Below the pieces are notes generated by a model that saw only the letters and a list, made by a program, of their open reading frames with translations, was not told where the DNA came from and ran no database searches. The position numbers and the translations under genes are program-made. This document shows positions 36,577 to 45,990 of a stretch of DNA of 64,000 nucleotides, piece after piece; the first letter of the stretch is position 1; each line of letters starts with the position of its first letter. The stretch covers positions 153,138 to 217,137 of the forward strand of contig BAEM01000042.1 in the NCBI GenBank assembly GCA_000314955.1, written 5' to 3'. This DNA is from Paraglaciecola chathamensis S18K6. GTDB lineage: Bacteria; Pseudomonadota; Gammaproteobacteria; Enterobacterales; Alteromonadaceae.

Positions 36577-36977
36577 TAGCTTTGACCTCCGCTGATGGCT
36601 TTTTTCATGCCTTTAATTTTACCGTTGAGAAACTCTACGCTCGCTTGGTAACGCAAGCCATTGTCCAGAAATGCGTTACGTTCAACTTGTACATCAACGT
36701 TGTTGCCATCGCCTGTATCAGGTTGATTGCTTATGCGAAATTGCATTTCACCTGAGCCTTGCATGTTGCCTTTAATATGGTTTTCATGAGTGCGGGTAAG
36801 ATTTTGGCTACGCCCACTTTGTGCACTGCGCATAGCATCTTGAAAATTAATGTCACGTGCCTTGTATCCGGGTGTATTGGCGTTGGCCAAATTGCCAGCT
36901 AACACTTCCATACGCTCAGTGCGAACTTGCACAGCCTTGTGAGTGAATCCCATTAATTTATCTAAACTGATTGCCAT
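36576..36977 (-). CDS. flgB: FlgB, proximal rod protein
   Basis: 133 residues. KLMGFTHKAVQVRTERMEVL, GNLANANTPGYKARDINFQD and the C-terminal YQASVEFLNGKIKGMKKAI are FlgB signatures. It starts the flgBCDEFGHIJ run. The sigma-54 promoter at 37007-37022 gives a leader of about 20 bases, and cheR and cheV lie just beyond it in the same orientation. Confidence 0.95.
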   Translation of the reverse strand: MAISLDKLMGFTHKAVQVRTERMEVLAGNLANANTPGYKARDINFQDAMRSAQSGRSQNLTRTHENHIKGNMQGSGEMQFRISNQPDTGDGNNVDVQVERNAFLDNGLRYQASVEFLNGKIKGMKKAISGGQS

Positions 36978-37006
36978 TTGCTTTACTCCTCATTCGTCGG
37001 GAGTAA

Positions 37007-37022
37007 AGCAATAGCTATGCCA
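37007..37022 (-). promoter_or_regulatory. Sigma-54 promoter before flgB
   Basis: Minus strand: TGGCATAGCTATTGC. The -24 GG and the -12 GC are separated as in the consensus TGGCAC-N5-TTGC. It fits class III control of the rod-hook operon by a FlrC-type activator in Vibrio-like polar systems. Confidence 0.8.
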
Positions 37023-37069
37023 CAAAATATTTGGCGGTGGTGAGAATTTTAATTAAGAGTTTGAAATTA

Positions 37070-37906
37070 TTAAGTTTTTTTAACGTAATAAAGACCACTA
37101 CCACTACGATTCATGTCGAAATCGGTGGAAATTCCGGTCAGCGACTCCGAGGCGCCAACAAAAAGAACCCCTTGCGGTTGCAGGCAAGCGGCAACTTTTT
37201 GCAGTATGGATGCCTTGGCACTTGCCGAAAAATAAATCAGTACGTTACGGCAAAATACCACATCATAGCGAACCGCAGTAGAAAACGGCGTTAGCAAGTT
37301 AATAGGTCTAAAAGTAACCAAACTACGTACGCTTTGCTTCAATATGCTACTGTTCGCCCCCGGTGGGGTGTCAAAAAACCGTGCTAATCGCTCAGCCGAT
37401 AACCCTCTTGAAAGGGATAAGTTGTCGTACTTAGCTTCCTTCGCCAAACTCAACATGTCACTGGATATATCCGTTGCGATAATTTCAATACCAGCAGAAA
37501 ATGCGCCTGGGTTCCGGGCCTTGTATTCAAGCACTGCCATAGCAATAGAATATGGCTCCTGCCCTGAAGAGCAGGCGGCACTCCATACTTTGACCGGTTT
37601 TTTAGCTTTGGCTAGTGAAGGCAATAAGGTATTTTGTAGAATTTCAAACGGGTAGCCATCTCTAAACCACAGGGTTTCATTTGTGGTCATGGCGTTAACA
37701 ACTGCATTCATTAATGTCACGTCATAGCCTGAAGTCGTCCGTTTAATCAATTCAGATAAAGATGGATGATTAAACTTTAACACTAAAGGCGAAAGACGGC
37801 TGATCACTAAATATTGCTTGTTGTCCCCTAAAACAATGCCGCATCGATTTTCTAGATAACGGCAAAATACTCTGTATTCCTGCTCATCAAGTGTTTGACG
37901 GCTCAA
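37070..37906 (-). CDS. cheR: CheR, chemoreceptor methyltransferase
   Basis: 278 residues. The N-terminal helical domain starts LDEQEYRVFCRYLENRCGI; the SAM domain has VKVWSAACSSGQEPYSIAM and YDVVFCRNVLIYFSASAK. It methylates glutamates on chemoreceptors. It is 17 bases from cheV, and the two precede the flgB promoter region as in Vibrio. Confidence 0.95.
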   Translation of the reverse strand: MSRQTLDEQEYRVFCRYLENRCGIVLGDNKQYLVISRLSPLVLKFNHPSLSELIKRTTSGYDVTLMNAVVNAMTTNETLWFRDGYPFEILQNTLLPSLAKAKKPVKVWSAACSSGQEPYSIAMAVLEYKARNPGAFSAGIEIIATDISSDMLSLAKEAKYDNLSLSRGLSAERLARFFDTPPGANSSILKQSVRSLVTFRPINLLTPFSTAVRYDVVFCRNVLIYFSASAKASILQKVAACLQPQGVLFVGASESLTGISTDFDMNRSGSGLYYVKKT

Positions 37907-37923
37907 TAGATTTTCCTTGATGG

Positions 37924-38844
37924 TTATTTACTGTCGAACCACTTTTGCACTGAGGTCACCAGTTCATCTGGGTGGAATTTAGCAATAAAATCATCTGCTC
38001 CCACCTTTTGAACCATGGCCTGATTAAAGACACCGCTTAAAGATGTATGTAACACCACGTGCAAATCCTGTAACGCTGGATTATTTTTAATCTCGGCAGT
38101 AAGGGTATAGCCGTCCATTTCAGGCATTTCAATGTCAGATACCAGAATACCAACCTTATCTGTAATATTGCCGGTCTCTTCAGCTAATGCTTTTAAGCGG
38201 TTCAACGCCTCAAGGCCATTTTTAGCCATCTCAATTTCTAACCCTAGCGTAGACAAGGCTTTCTTAACCTGATTGCGCGCTACAGAGGAGTCATCAGCAA
38301 TAAAAATAATCTTTTCACGTTTGTTTTCAACCGAGATGCTCGATACGTCTTCACTGACATCAGTGCTAATGGGTGAAATCTCATTTAAAATCTTTTCAAC
38401 ATCTAATATTTCAATAAGTTCTTTTTCAAACTCGGTGACTGCCGTTAAGTAACTCGCCCGCCCACTGCCTTTAGGCGGCGGCATAATCGCCTCCCAATTG
38501 GTATTGATGATCCGTTCAACGGCGCCGACTAAAAACCCCTGCACTGAACTATTGTATTCAGCGATAACAACAAAAGCAGAGTTTAAATCGTGAATTGGTT
38601 TGCCACCGGTCGCCATGCTCATGTCGATAACAGAAATGGTTTGCCCTCGGATATGAGCGATTCCGCGAATATAGGAATTTAACTTTGGAATAGAGGTCAA
38701 TTTTGGACATTGCAGTACTTCTCGTACCTTAAACACGTTAATGCCAAATTTTTGCCGACCGTTCAATCTGAATAATAATAACTCTAAGCGATTCTGCCCC
38801 ACTAACTGGGTACGCTGGTTAACTGAATTCATAATTTCAGACAT
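37924..38844 (-). CDS. cheV: CheV, CheW-receiver coupling protein
   Basis: 306 residues. A CheW domain at about 20-160 (LFRLNGRQKFGINVFKVREV, GIAHIRGQTISVIDM) is followed by a receiver domain with FIADDSSVARNQVKKALST, the phosphorylated aspartate in LVSDIEMPEMDGY at about residue 237, and LHTSLSG. CheV couples receptors to CheA and may buffer phosphate. It heads the cheV-cheR pair and diverges from flgA. Confidence 0.95.
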   Translation of the reverse strand: MSEIMNSVNQRTQLVGQNRLELLLFRLNGRQKFGINVFKVREVLQCPKLTSIPKLNSYIRGIAHIRGQTISVIDMSMATGGKPIHDLNSAFVVIAEYNSSVQGFLVGAVERIINTNWEAIMPPPKGSGRASYLTAVTEFEKELIEILDVEKILNEISPISTDVSEDVSSISVENKREKIIFIADDSSVARNQVKKALSTLGLEIEMAKNGLEALNRLKALAEETGNITDKVGILVSDIEMPEMDGYTLTAEIKNNPALQDLHVVLHTSLSGVFNQAMVQKVGADDFIAKFHPDELVTSVQKWFDSK

Positions 38845-38996
38845 GTAAAACTCCGTGAAAATTAAAATCGGCTTAATAGTTGCTTTGACCTTAATATCGC
38901 GGCAAATACTTCGCTCATTACGCTAAATCGTCTAATTTTTGACGCTATGCTCAGCCTGTATTTGCCTAAGCATAGACAAATCGGTCTCAAGTGAAA

Positions 38997-39707
38997 ATGA
39001 ATAATAATGTTATTTATAAAGTGCTTGTAGCAATCACCCTACTGGCTTTTACCCATTCAGTGGGCTTTGCAAGCACAAGCAGTCATAAAACGCGCTCAGC
39101 ACAGTTAATTACTGGTGCAGAGCAATACGTGGCATCACAAATCAATACATCGGCAGATGCTCACTTAAACATTAGCACGGCTGACATTGATCAGCGGGTA
39201 AACCTACCTATTTGCCCCACGCCAATTGTGTATAGTGTCAATGCCGACTCTTTACAGCAGAGTAATATAGCGGTCAAGGCGCTATGCCAGCAAACAAATT
39301 GGTATATGTATTTAATGGTAAACGTAAAACAAATGCAGCCAGTGGTGGTGATATCAAACGCGGTAAGCCCAGGTACAATATTAAACCAGAGTAACATTAA
39401 GTTGGTCGATATGAACCGGGCACTATTGAGGCGCACGACATTCTCAACACTGGATGATGTCCTAGGCGCTAGGATCAAAAGACGCGTACGACCTGGCCAA
39501 CCCATTACACCGAATAATTTATGTTTTGTCTGCAAGGGTGATACAATTGTCATCAATGCTTCAAATCCAATGATGCAAGTCAAAGCGACGGGAGTTGCAA
39601 TGCAAGATGGTAATATTGGAGACACGATCAGCGTCACCAACAGCCGTTCTAAAAAGCAAATTAATGCACGCGTTGCCAGTACCAGCGAAGTCGTTGTTAA
39701 TATATAG
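38997..39707 (+). CDS. flgA: FlgA, P-ring assembly chaperone
   Basis: 236 residues from ATG 38997 (a GTG at 38991 is also possible). Signal peptide VLVAITLLAFTHSVGFA. The C-terminal SAF-like domain carries VSPGTILNQSNIKLVDMN and RVRPGQPITPNNLCFV, and the late MQVKATGVAMQDGNIGDTIS matches FlgA. It is periplasmic and helps FlgI assemble. It diverges from cheV, as in Vibrio-type clusters. Confidence 0.93.
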   Translation: MNNNVIYKVLVAITLLAFTHSVGFASTSSHKTRSAQLITGAEQYVASQINTSADAHLNISTADIDQRVNLPICPTPIVYSVNADSLQQSNIAVKALCQQTNWYMYLMVNVKQMQPVVVISNAVSPGTILNQSNIKLVDMNRALLRRTTFSTLDDVLGARIKRRVRPGQPITPNNLCFVCKGDTIVINASNPMMQVKATGVAMQDGNIGDTISVTNSRSKKQINARVASTSEVVVNI

Positions 39708-39749
39708 GTGAAACACCCGTACAGCATACAAAAATTGTGTAAGTCGCCC

Positions 39750-39776
39750 TAAAGATTTGTTCTAGGATGCCGATAC
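39750..39776 (+). promoter_or_regulatory. Sigma-28 (FliA) promoter of flgMN
   Basis: TAAAGATT, 11 bases, GCCGATAC. The -10 and spacing match FliA sites. It lies about 40 bases upstream of flgM and gives feedback control of the anti-sigma gene. Confidence 0.85.
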
Positions 39777-39814
39777 AATATTTGAGGAAAGTTTATTAAG
39801 GTCAGGTAGTCATT

Positions 39815-40141
39815 ATGTCTATTAACAATGTTAACAACAATGGTCAAAAGCAAGTTATTGATAACCAAAAAGTTAATCAACAACAGTCGCAAAACCATCA
39901 AGCGAGTGAAGCCGCTGCAAAGAGCACTTCAGCGCAACCTGTACGTCAAGATTCTGTGTCGTTAACGCAATCTGCACAGCAACTAGCGCAAGTACAGAAA
40001 AAGAGTACTGAAGCACCAGTCAATCAAGAAAAGGTTGATAGATTGAAAAAAGCGATTCAAAGCGGTGAATACAGTGTAAATCCTGAGAACCTTGCGAAGA
40101 ATATTGCATTGCAAGAATCAGATATATTTGGCAGAAACTAG
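39815..40141 (+). CDS. flgM: FlgM, anti-sigma-28 factor
   Basis: 108 residues. It is low in hydrophobics and rich in Gln, Asn and Ser in the first half. The C-terminal VDRLKKAIQSGEYSVNPENLA with AKNIALQESDIF is the FliA-binding helix. It binds FliA until the hook is complete and FlgM is exported. It has its own FliA promoter and is followed by flgN. Confidence 0.95.
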   Translation: MSINNVNNNGQKQVIDNQKVNQQQSQNHQASEAAAKSTSAQPVRQDSVSLTQSAQQLAQVQKKSTEAPVNQEKVDRLKKAIQSGEYSVNPENLAKNIALQESDIFGRN

Positions 40142-40185
40142 TATCGGCAGCATAATGATTGCCTACTAAACAACAGGCAAAGCGA

Positions 40186-40614
40186 ATGTCAGAATTAATA
40201 AAAGCAATAAAAATACAGTTCGACCATCTCGAAAACCTCATTCAAGCGCTTGACGCTGAGCTGCATCTTATTAGCACCAGAGATGCAGAAGCCCTGATAA
40301 ACCTGCTCAAAAATAAAGAAGAATTGCTGACGAATATTCAACAGCAAGACGACGCCATAAGCCAAGCATTCAATGCCGCCACTGAGCAAGAGCGCACAAG
40401 CGAAGAAGTTACTGCGCTATTTGAACAAGCGAAAAAGCTAGTCTCAGAGTGTGAATACCGTACCAAAATAAATCAAACCGCTGTTGAACAAGGTCAACTT
40501 CGACTTGAGCATTTACGCACCTTGTTACTTGAGTCTCGCGCTAAAGAGTCCATGACCTATGACAAGAGCGGAAAAGCACGTGGCGGTAAGAGCGGTCGAG
40601 GGATCAGCGCTTAG
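40186..40614 (+). CDS. flgN: FlgN, chaperone for FlgK and FlgL
   Basis: 142 residues from ATG 40186, which gives MSELIKAIKIQFDHL; an upstream TTG at 40159 adds nine residues without support. It is a coiled-coil protein with ALINLLKNKEELLTNIQQQ and VSECEYRTKINQTAVEQGQ, typical of FlgN. The last 20 residues are glycine- and lysine-rich. Confidence 0.9.
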   Translation: MSELIKAIKIQFDHLENLIQALDAELHLISTRDAEALINLLKNKEELLTNIQQQDDAISQAFNAATEQERTSEEVTALFEQAKKLVSECEYRTKINQTAVEQGQLRLEHLRTLLLESRAKESMTYDKSGKARGGKSGRGISA

Positions 40615-40726
40615 TCTACAAAGACTGAGGCCTTTAAACCTTCCTTTATTGCATTCTTCTTTGTTTAACCACAATGATGCACGCTAAGCGTATTCATTGT
40701 TTCGATGATGTTGAATCAGCCTAATG

Positions 40727-40744
40727 GCGGCAAGCTCTTGCCGC
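40727..40744. repeat. Hairpin between convergent flgN and flgP
   Basis: GCGGCAA pairs with TTGCCGC around GCTC. There is no T-run on either side, so it is a weak or Rho-dependent terminator at best. The rest of the 195-base gap shows nothing else. Confidence 0.5.
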
Positions 40745-40809
40745 AAAACACCATAAATGACAATACTGCTAGGCTGTAAAAGGAAACCTGCCGCGAGCGT
40801 ATATTAACG

Positions 40810-41271
40810 TTAGTAGTAATGAACGTCCTTTACGCGTTTAGGCCGAGCCGTAGAAAGATATATGTCGTACACACGTTTGAAATCTAACTCTAATTCAGTG
40901 GCATATAAGTCGTCCCCCACTGGGTAACTTTTGATTACCCTCGCGCCACGAATAACCCCTTGTACTGAACTCGATAAACGCTCATCAGATAGTAAAAAAT
41001 TAGATAATGTCTGGCTACCGTCAACTTTTTGGCCATACACCTGCTCAGTAAGTTCACGATATGCATCGAGCTTTGAGGCTTTAATCGCCATTAGCATTTT
41101 AGTTGAGTCTGTATTGCCCCGTTGCCCTTTGATGGGTGCATAGCCAATAGCGGATAACACAGGGTACTCTTGTGGCTCTACCACCTCCCACTCAACCTGT
41201 TTATCGAACACAGAGGAACATCCGCCAAGCACCAAGCTTAAGCTCATTAAGGTAAAATATAATCTTTTCAT
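40810..41271 (-). CDS. flgP: FlgP, outer-membrane lipoprotein of the flagellar basal disk
   Basis: 153 residues. Signal peptide MKRLYFTLMSLSLVLGGC with lipobox LGGC. AMLAIKASKLDAYRELTEQ-like LPP20 sequence follows (MLMAIKASKLDAYRELTEQV) with LSSSVQGVIRGARVIKSYPV. In Vibrio FlgP forms a basal disk around the outer membrane. It is transcribed opposite to flgT. The usual neighbour flgO is not visible here. Confidence 0.85.
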   Translation of the reverse strand: MKRLYFTLMSLSLVLGGCSSVFDKQVEWEVVEPQEYPVLSAIGYAPIKGQRGNTDSTKMLMAIKASKLDAYRELTEQVYGQKVDGSQTLSNFLLSDERLSSSVQGVIRGARVIKSYPVGDDLYATELELDFKRVYDIYLSTARPKRVKDVHYY

Positions 41272-41540
41272 ATTGATTCCAGTGCTAACAGGCCGAGCAA
41301 GCTATTGCCGCTTTGTGGCCATTATCATGTGTATGGTATCGGGTATAGCAAGAACCGCACCTTTATTTAGCCGTTTTACAGCAACCAATAAAAATTCTGC
41401 TTAAAGGCTCGGTATAGGTATGAAAAATGCTTAACCAATGGAATTACACAAAGGCGCCTAATGTCTAGTTTTGTCCCCTGCACCACCAGTACTGGGCACA
41501 AAAGGACCTACTGCCAACACCATATGCGAGTAAACTCTTT

Positions 41541-42710
41541 ATGCCTAAGTTACGTCAATCTCTAGCTACTGCTGTCACTTTAATGGTGTTGGCAGCGACT
41601 TCTTTACCTATGCTGGCGAATGCAGCGTGGTTTAAAGCGACGGGGCAAGCAATAATTAATAATGGCAATAAAGCTTTAGCCAAAAAACAAGCAACACAAG
41701 AAGCCGTTAAGCAAGCGTTGATGTTTGCAGGGGCTTCTATCACCAGTGTTCAAGAAATGTCGAACGGGTTATTAGAAAATGACCGCTTCGAAGTGCGAAG
41801 CGGTGGTGAAGTAAATGATTTAGCGCTTATCAGCGAAACCTACCACGATGACTATGTGACGATTACCATTCGAGCGGACATATTCGCGCACCAGAACCAA
41901 TGTGCAGCAGCACAATACAAAAAACGCTTGGTCAGCACATGGTTTCCTATTCGCGATCGCCAACAAGGTCTTACCGGCGGGCTAACAGAATTTGGCCAAA
42001 CCATTAGCGAGCGCTTTGAACGTCAATTCAATCAAACGAGTCGATTCGCCCGCATAACTCACCGCAAGCCCTACTATTTGTCAACGCAAAGCCCTGACAT
42101 CACAAACGACATCATCACGCTTGCACGGCGCACTGACAGCCAATATGTGTTAATTGGAGAGATTACCGAGCTATCAGTAGAGCGCACTTCACGAAATGCC
42201 CTACTCTTTTGGCAAGACGCGCCATTGACCAGAAACTTTCGTTTAGAGTTATTCCTCTTTGATGGCAATACCGCCGCTTTACTTAAACAAGAAAACATCG
42301 CAATCCATAGCCCATGGGAGTTCGAATTACACCAGCAAGTTAGTCCTACTAGTCAACAGTTATGGCAATCGCAATATGGTAAAGCGGTGACAGCGGCGAT
42401 AGCAGAACAAGCGACATTAGTAGATGAAGCATTAAACTGCTTACCTACATACGCACGCGTTTTACGGGTAGATAATGAACAGGTTACGATAAACATTGGC
42501 AAGCAAGATGGTGTGCAAGTAGGCGACGAAGTCACTCTGTTTAAACATGCACAATTCGTTGACCCGATAGGCAACCTTCATCAACAATTACAGCTTCACC
42601 CAAATCAGCTAAAGGTGATACGCGTATTTAACGACACAGCCTTGCTAGGATCAATATCTGGCGCACCATTGGCGAATGTTCAAGCAAACGACTTCGTTGC
42701 ACGCCAGTAG
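41541..42710 (+). CDS. flgT: FlgT, H-ring protein
   Basis: 389 residues. Signal-like N-terminus with hydrophobic ATAVTLMVLAATSLPMLANA. The first domain has ATGQAIINNGNKALAKKQAT, then GGLTEFGQTISERFERQFN and SQYVLIGEITELSVERTSR. A C-terminal beta domain has VTINIGKQDGVQVGDEVTLF. FlgT forms the H ring of sodium-driven polar flagella in Vibrio, so the motor here is probably PomAB-type. Confidence 0.88.
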   Translation: MPKLRQSLATAVTLMVLAATSLPMLANAAWFKATGQAIINNGNKALAKKQATQEAVKQALMFAGASITSVQEMSNGLLENDRFEVRSGGEVNDLALISETYHDDYVTITIRADIFAHQNQCAAAQYKKRLVSTWFPIRDRQQGLTGGLTEFGQTISERFERQFNQTSRFARITHRKPYYLSTQSPDITNDIITLARRTDSQYVLIGEITELSVERTSRNALLFWQDAPLTRNFRLELFLFDGNTAALLKQENIAIHSPWEFELHQQVSPTSQQLWQSQYGKAVTAAIAEQATLVDEALNCLPTYARVLRVDNEQVTINIGKQDGVQVGDEVTLFKHAQFVDPIGNLHQQLQLHPNQLKVIRVFNDTALLGSISGAPLANVQANDFVARQ

Positions 42711-42775
42711 CGCTTTCATTCTTAGTGGGGCTAAGCAATAATAGCGGGGGTAGCAAAAATGATAATGCTTAGGCT

Positions 42776-42850
42776 GTCCCCGTAGTTTAATGGATAAAAC
42801 GAGCCCCTCCTAAGGGCTAGATCTTGGTTCGATTCCAGGTGGGGATACCA
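42776..42850 (+). tRNA. tRNA-Arg (anticodon CCU)
   Basis: A 75-base cloverleaf with encoded CCA: acceptor GTCCCCG/TGGGGAT with two wobble pairs, D arm GTTTAATGGATAAAAC, anticodon stem GAGCCC with loop CTCCTAA (CCT), and T arm CTTGG-TTCGATT-CCAGG. It decodes AGG. Such tRNA genes are common integration sites, but no integrase is visible next to it. Confidence 0.95.
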
Positions 42851-43008
42851 AATTGCATTATGAACAATCAACTTAACCTAATTTCTGGATAAGAAATATC
42901 CTTCAAGCTATGTTTTAACAATATAATTCAATAGCTTAATCACGATTATCCAAATACCTAATCTGAATTCTCACTCGGTGACGAAATTTTCGTGGATAGC
43001 AAGACCGA

Positions 43009-43042
43009 TTGCCTAACGTAATAACGTGTTATTGCTAGGCAA
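43009..43042. repeat. Inverted repeat
   Basis: ATTGCCTA pairs with TAGGCAAT, and inside it AATAAC pairs with GTTATT around a GT loop. There is no T-tract. It might be a regulator site or a transcript hairpin. Confidence 0.5.
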
Positions 43043-43373
43043 TCCAGCGCTGCTTGGGCTACCTCACCCTGCATGTCATGTCCTTTTTGGCTTATTTCTT
43101 TAAGCTTTTATCTACAAACATGCTCGTTTGATGCTTCATCACGTACTAGGTGAGTGGTATATCACAGACGCAAAAGTTCAGCCTTGCCTATTATCTTCAG
43201 TATTTTTGTACACTTAATTTTTTATTTTCATAAATAACGAAAACATCACAAAACACTACCAACTCACTAGCTTTAACCTAATTGGCGATATTTTTTGCAC
43301 CCTATATATCAATCAGCAAAATATTCCTCTAAGCGATGGAAAATAAAGACCTACCAGCATTATCTAAGTTATT

Positions 43374-43392
43374 GATAATAGTTTGCATTACC
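43374..43392 (+). promoter_or_regulatory. Possible Fur box upstream of the TonB receptor
   Basis: GATAATAGTTTGCATTACC matches the 19-base Fur consensus at about 13 positions. It lies 83 bases before the ATG and fits iron control of a siderophore receptor. Confidence 0.5.
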
Positions 43393-43474
43393 CTTTGTCT
43401 TTACATATTATCCCTGCGCTTTTTAACATGCTTGACACACTATCAACACAAAAGTAACGGATACCTAAATTAAA

Positions 43475-45691
43475 ATGAAAAGATCGCTACTCGCTACGTC
43501 TATTGCACTGACAATGTTCTCTGCCATTGCACAAGAAACACCTAATAATAAAGCCATTGAAACCGTTACAATTTACGGTAATCAACTCAAGGCGCAGGAA
43601 GCGACAGGAGCAGCTCAGTACATAGGAGAGCAAGACCTAGAAAAATTCGCTTATACAGATATTCAGCGCATTATTAGGCAAGCACCAGGTGTATCTCTGC
43701 AAGTAGAAGATGGTTATGGTCTTCGCCCTAATATTAGTATTCGTGGTGTCGCCACAGAACGTAGCGGTCGTATAACATTACTCGAAGATAACGTGTTGAT
43801 TGCCCCAGCCCCTTACTCTGCGCCATCGGCTTATTACTTCCCTACTGCTGGGCGCATGAGTGCTTTTGAAGTGGTCAAAGGCCCAGCGGCCATTACACAG
43901 GGGCCTTATACCATAGGTGGTGCAATCAATATGCTCTCCACCCCAATTCCAAATACTCAAAGTGGGCAGGTCACTTTAGAAGCCGGCCAAGATGCAACCT
44001 ATCGAGCGCACGCCACGATAGGCGGGAAAAATGATAATGGGTTTGGTTACTTGCTTGAGGCACACCAATGGCAATCGGACGGATTTCAGGACATTGACCG
44101 TAGCAGCAACGACACAGGTTTAGATGTAACGGATCTTACGATGAAATTAGCCTATGCACCGAAGAATTCGCGCCATAGCGTTGAACTTAAATTGCAATAC
44201 ACAGATCAAGATTCCGAGCAAAGCTACTTAGGTTTAACAGATGCTGATTTTGCCAACGATGCCCAGCGTCGCTATGGTTTGTCAGCGCTGGATAATATCA
44301 GCACTGAACATACACAAGTCATGCTGAACTACGCATTTCAAATCAATAAAGAGCTGAATTTTACCGCAGTTGCTTATAACAATACGCATGAGCGCGATTG
44401 GTTTAAAACCGAAGGCATTGACTTAGATGGAAGCGACAACGCTCAAGACTACTCACGTACCAGTTGGTCAAATGTTATTTCAGCTATCAACAATAATGAA
44501 GCAATCGGCGAAACGAGCGTAGCCATGCTGCAAGGCATTTTAGATGGGACCATAGATACCGAGGCAGGCAGTATTCAATTGCGCTCGAATAGCCGTGAGT
44601 ACTATTCGCGTGGTATTCAATTCGGATTGAATTGGAATAAACAATTTGGAGACGCGAAACACCACATTGAATTCGGTGTACGCCTGCATGAAGATGAAGA
44701 AGATCGCCTTCAGCGCAACAGTACTTACCAGCAGGTAGACGGTCAGTTGCTGTTAAGTGATTTAGGCGAGCTTGGTAACGCGGGGAACCGTGTACAAGAC
44801 GCTGATGCATTAGCAGTACATGTTTACGATCGCATTGAATTGGGTGATTGGGTATTCACCCCAGGTTTACGGTTTGAAGATATCAGCCAAAGCCGCACCC
44901 GCTACACCAATGGCGCTGATCGCGTGTTTAGAGATGATAGAGAAAACGACACCACAGTCTTGTTACCCGGTTTAGGTGTGTTGTATAAAATCGATAGCAA
45001 TCTAAACCTTATCGCAGGCGCCCATAAAGGCTTCACTGCCCCAAGTAACTCCCCTGGTGCAAAAGAAGAAGAAGCGGTTAACTATGAACTTGGTTTTCGC
45101 TACAACAATGACGCTTTTAACGCCGAACTTGTTTATTTCCTCAGTGATTACGACAACATAGTGGGAGTATGTACCGCCTCTTCAGGCAGTGATTGTGAAA
45201 TCGGCGATGCGTTCAACGGTGACGCGGCTACTGTGCAAGGTATTGAGTTCTTACTGAAAACCGAGCTCGGCCAATTCAACGGTATTCGCATCCCGTTCAA
45301 CTTAACGTATAGCTACATCGATAGTGAATTTGATACCGATATTTCAGGTACTGACTTCTTTGGCGATGTCTCGGCTGGCGACAGTATCCCATACATTCCA
45401 GAAAGTCAGGGTCAAGTGACTCTAGGCTTAGAAGGCGATAAGTGGGCGACGTACCTTAATGCAGTTTTCGTTGATAGCGTATGTACCCGCGCCTCATGCG
45501 ATGCATTTGAAGCCACTGACAGCTCATTTATCCTCGACTTGTCAGGCTCGTATAATGTGAATGCAGACTTACGTGTTTTTGCTCGTATTGAAAACCTAAC
45601 CGATGAAGAAGATATTGTCAGCCGTCAGCCTTATGGTGCACGCCCTAACAAATCCCGTACTGCATCTGTGGGTATCACGTACAGCTTCTAA
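43475..45691 (+). CDS. TonB-dependent receptor, FecA-like
   Basis: 738 residues with a signal peptide MKRSLLATSIALTMFSAIAQ. The plug domain has ETVTIYGNQLKAQEATGAAQ as a TonB-box-like start, APGVSLQVEDGYGLRPNISI, RGVATERSGRITLLEDNVLI and FEVVKGPAAITQGPYTIGGA. The barrel ends in TYSF, with an aromatic C-terminus. The APAPYSAPSAYYFP loop is typical of FecA-type ferric citrate receptors. No fecIR pair lies next to it, so control is probably by Fur. Substrate is a family-based guess. Confidence 0.85.
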   Translation: MKRSLLATSIALTMFSAIAQETPNNKAIETVTIYGNQLKAQEATGAAQYIGEQDLEKFAYTDIQRIIRQAPGVSLQVEDGYGLRPNISIRGVATERSGRITLLEDNVLIAPAPYSAPSAYYFPTAGRMSAFEVVKGPAAITQGPYTIGGAINMLSTPIPNTQSGQVTLEAGQDATYRAHATIGGKNDNGFGYLLEAHQWQSDGFQDIDRSSNDTGLDVTDLTMKLAYAPKNSRHSVELKLQYTDQDSEQSYLGLTDADFANDAQRRYGLSALDNISTEHTQVMLNYAFQINKELNFTAVAYNNTHERDWFKTEGIDLDGSDNAQDYSRTSWSNVISAINNNEAIGETSVAMLQGILDGTIDTEAGSIQLRSNSREYYSRGIQFGLNWNKQFGDAKHHIEFGVRLHEDEEDRLQRNSTYQQVDGQLLLSDLGELGNAGNRVQDADALAVHVYDRIELGDWVFTPGLRFEDISQSRTRYTNGADRVFRDDRENDTTVLLPGLGVLYKIDSNLNLIAGAHKGFTAPSNSPGAKEEEAVNYELGFRYNNDAFNAELVYFLSDYDNIVGVCTASSGSDCEIGDAFNGDAATVQGIEFLLKTELGQFNGIRIPFNLTYSYIDSEFDTDISGTDFFGDVSAGDSIPYIPESQGQVTLGLEGDKWATYLNAVFVDSVCTRASCDAFEATDSSFILDLSGSYNVNADLRVFARIENLTDEEDIVSRQPYGARPNKSRTASVGITYSF

Positions 45692-45729
45692 ATTGCGAGA
45701 GTTGCCAACAGCGATTTAAGTAAAATTAT

Positions 45730-45769
45730 CGCCCTAAATACAGTTAGTACTGCATTAGGGCGATTTTTT
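45730..45769 (+). terminator. Terminator of the TonB receptor
   Basis: CGCCCTAA pairs with TTAGGGCG, with further ACAGT/ACTGC pairing inside, followed by GATTTTTTG. Confidence 0.85.
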
Positions 45770-45990
45770 GTTTCTTTGTTATCCACTTATCTGTATTTTC
45801 CCTATCAGTACTTTTAGCAACACCTTCCATCGAAGGAATGACGCTTTGCTACCACATACTGCTCGAACGATGTCGTTGAACCCAAATATTTGTTAAATCA
45901 AAGTCATAATCGATACTGACTTGGTAATTTCCATTCGATCAACGTTATAATCGGGCCAGTTGTAATTCGCTAGAGGATGAATACCAGTTT

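Larger units (their letters stand above)
42851..43474. other. Non-coding stretch before the TonB receptor
   Basis: About 625 bases with no supportable gene. It holds an inverted repeat (43009-43042), an AT-rich segment, and a possible Fur box just upstream of the receptor. The first 150 bases after the tRNA show no att-like direct repeat that I could find. Confidence 0.6.

Noticed and set aside
42776..43000. An integrated element next to the tRNA-Arg gene
   Set aside because: No integrase and no direct repeat of the tRNA 3' end was found in the flanking sequence.
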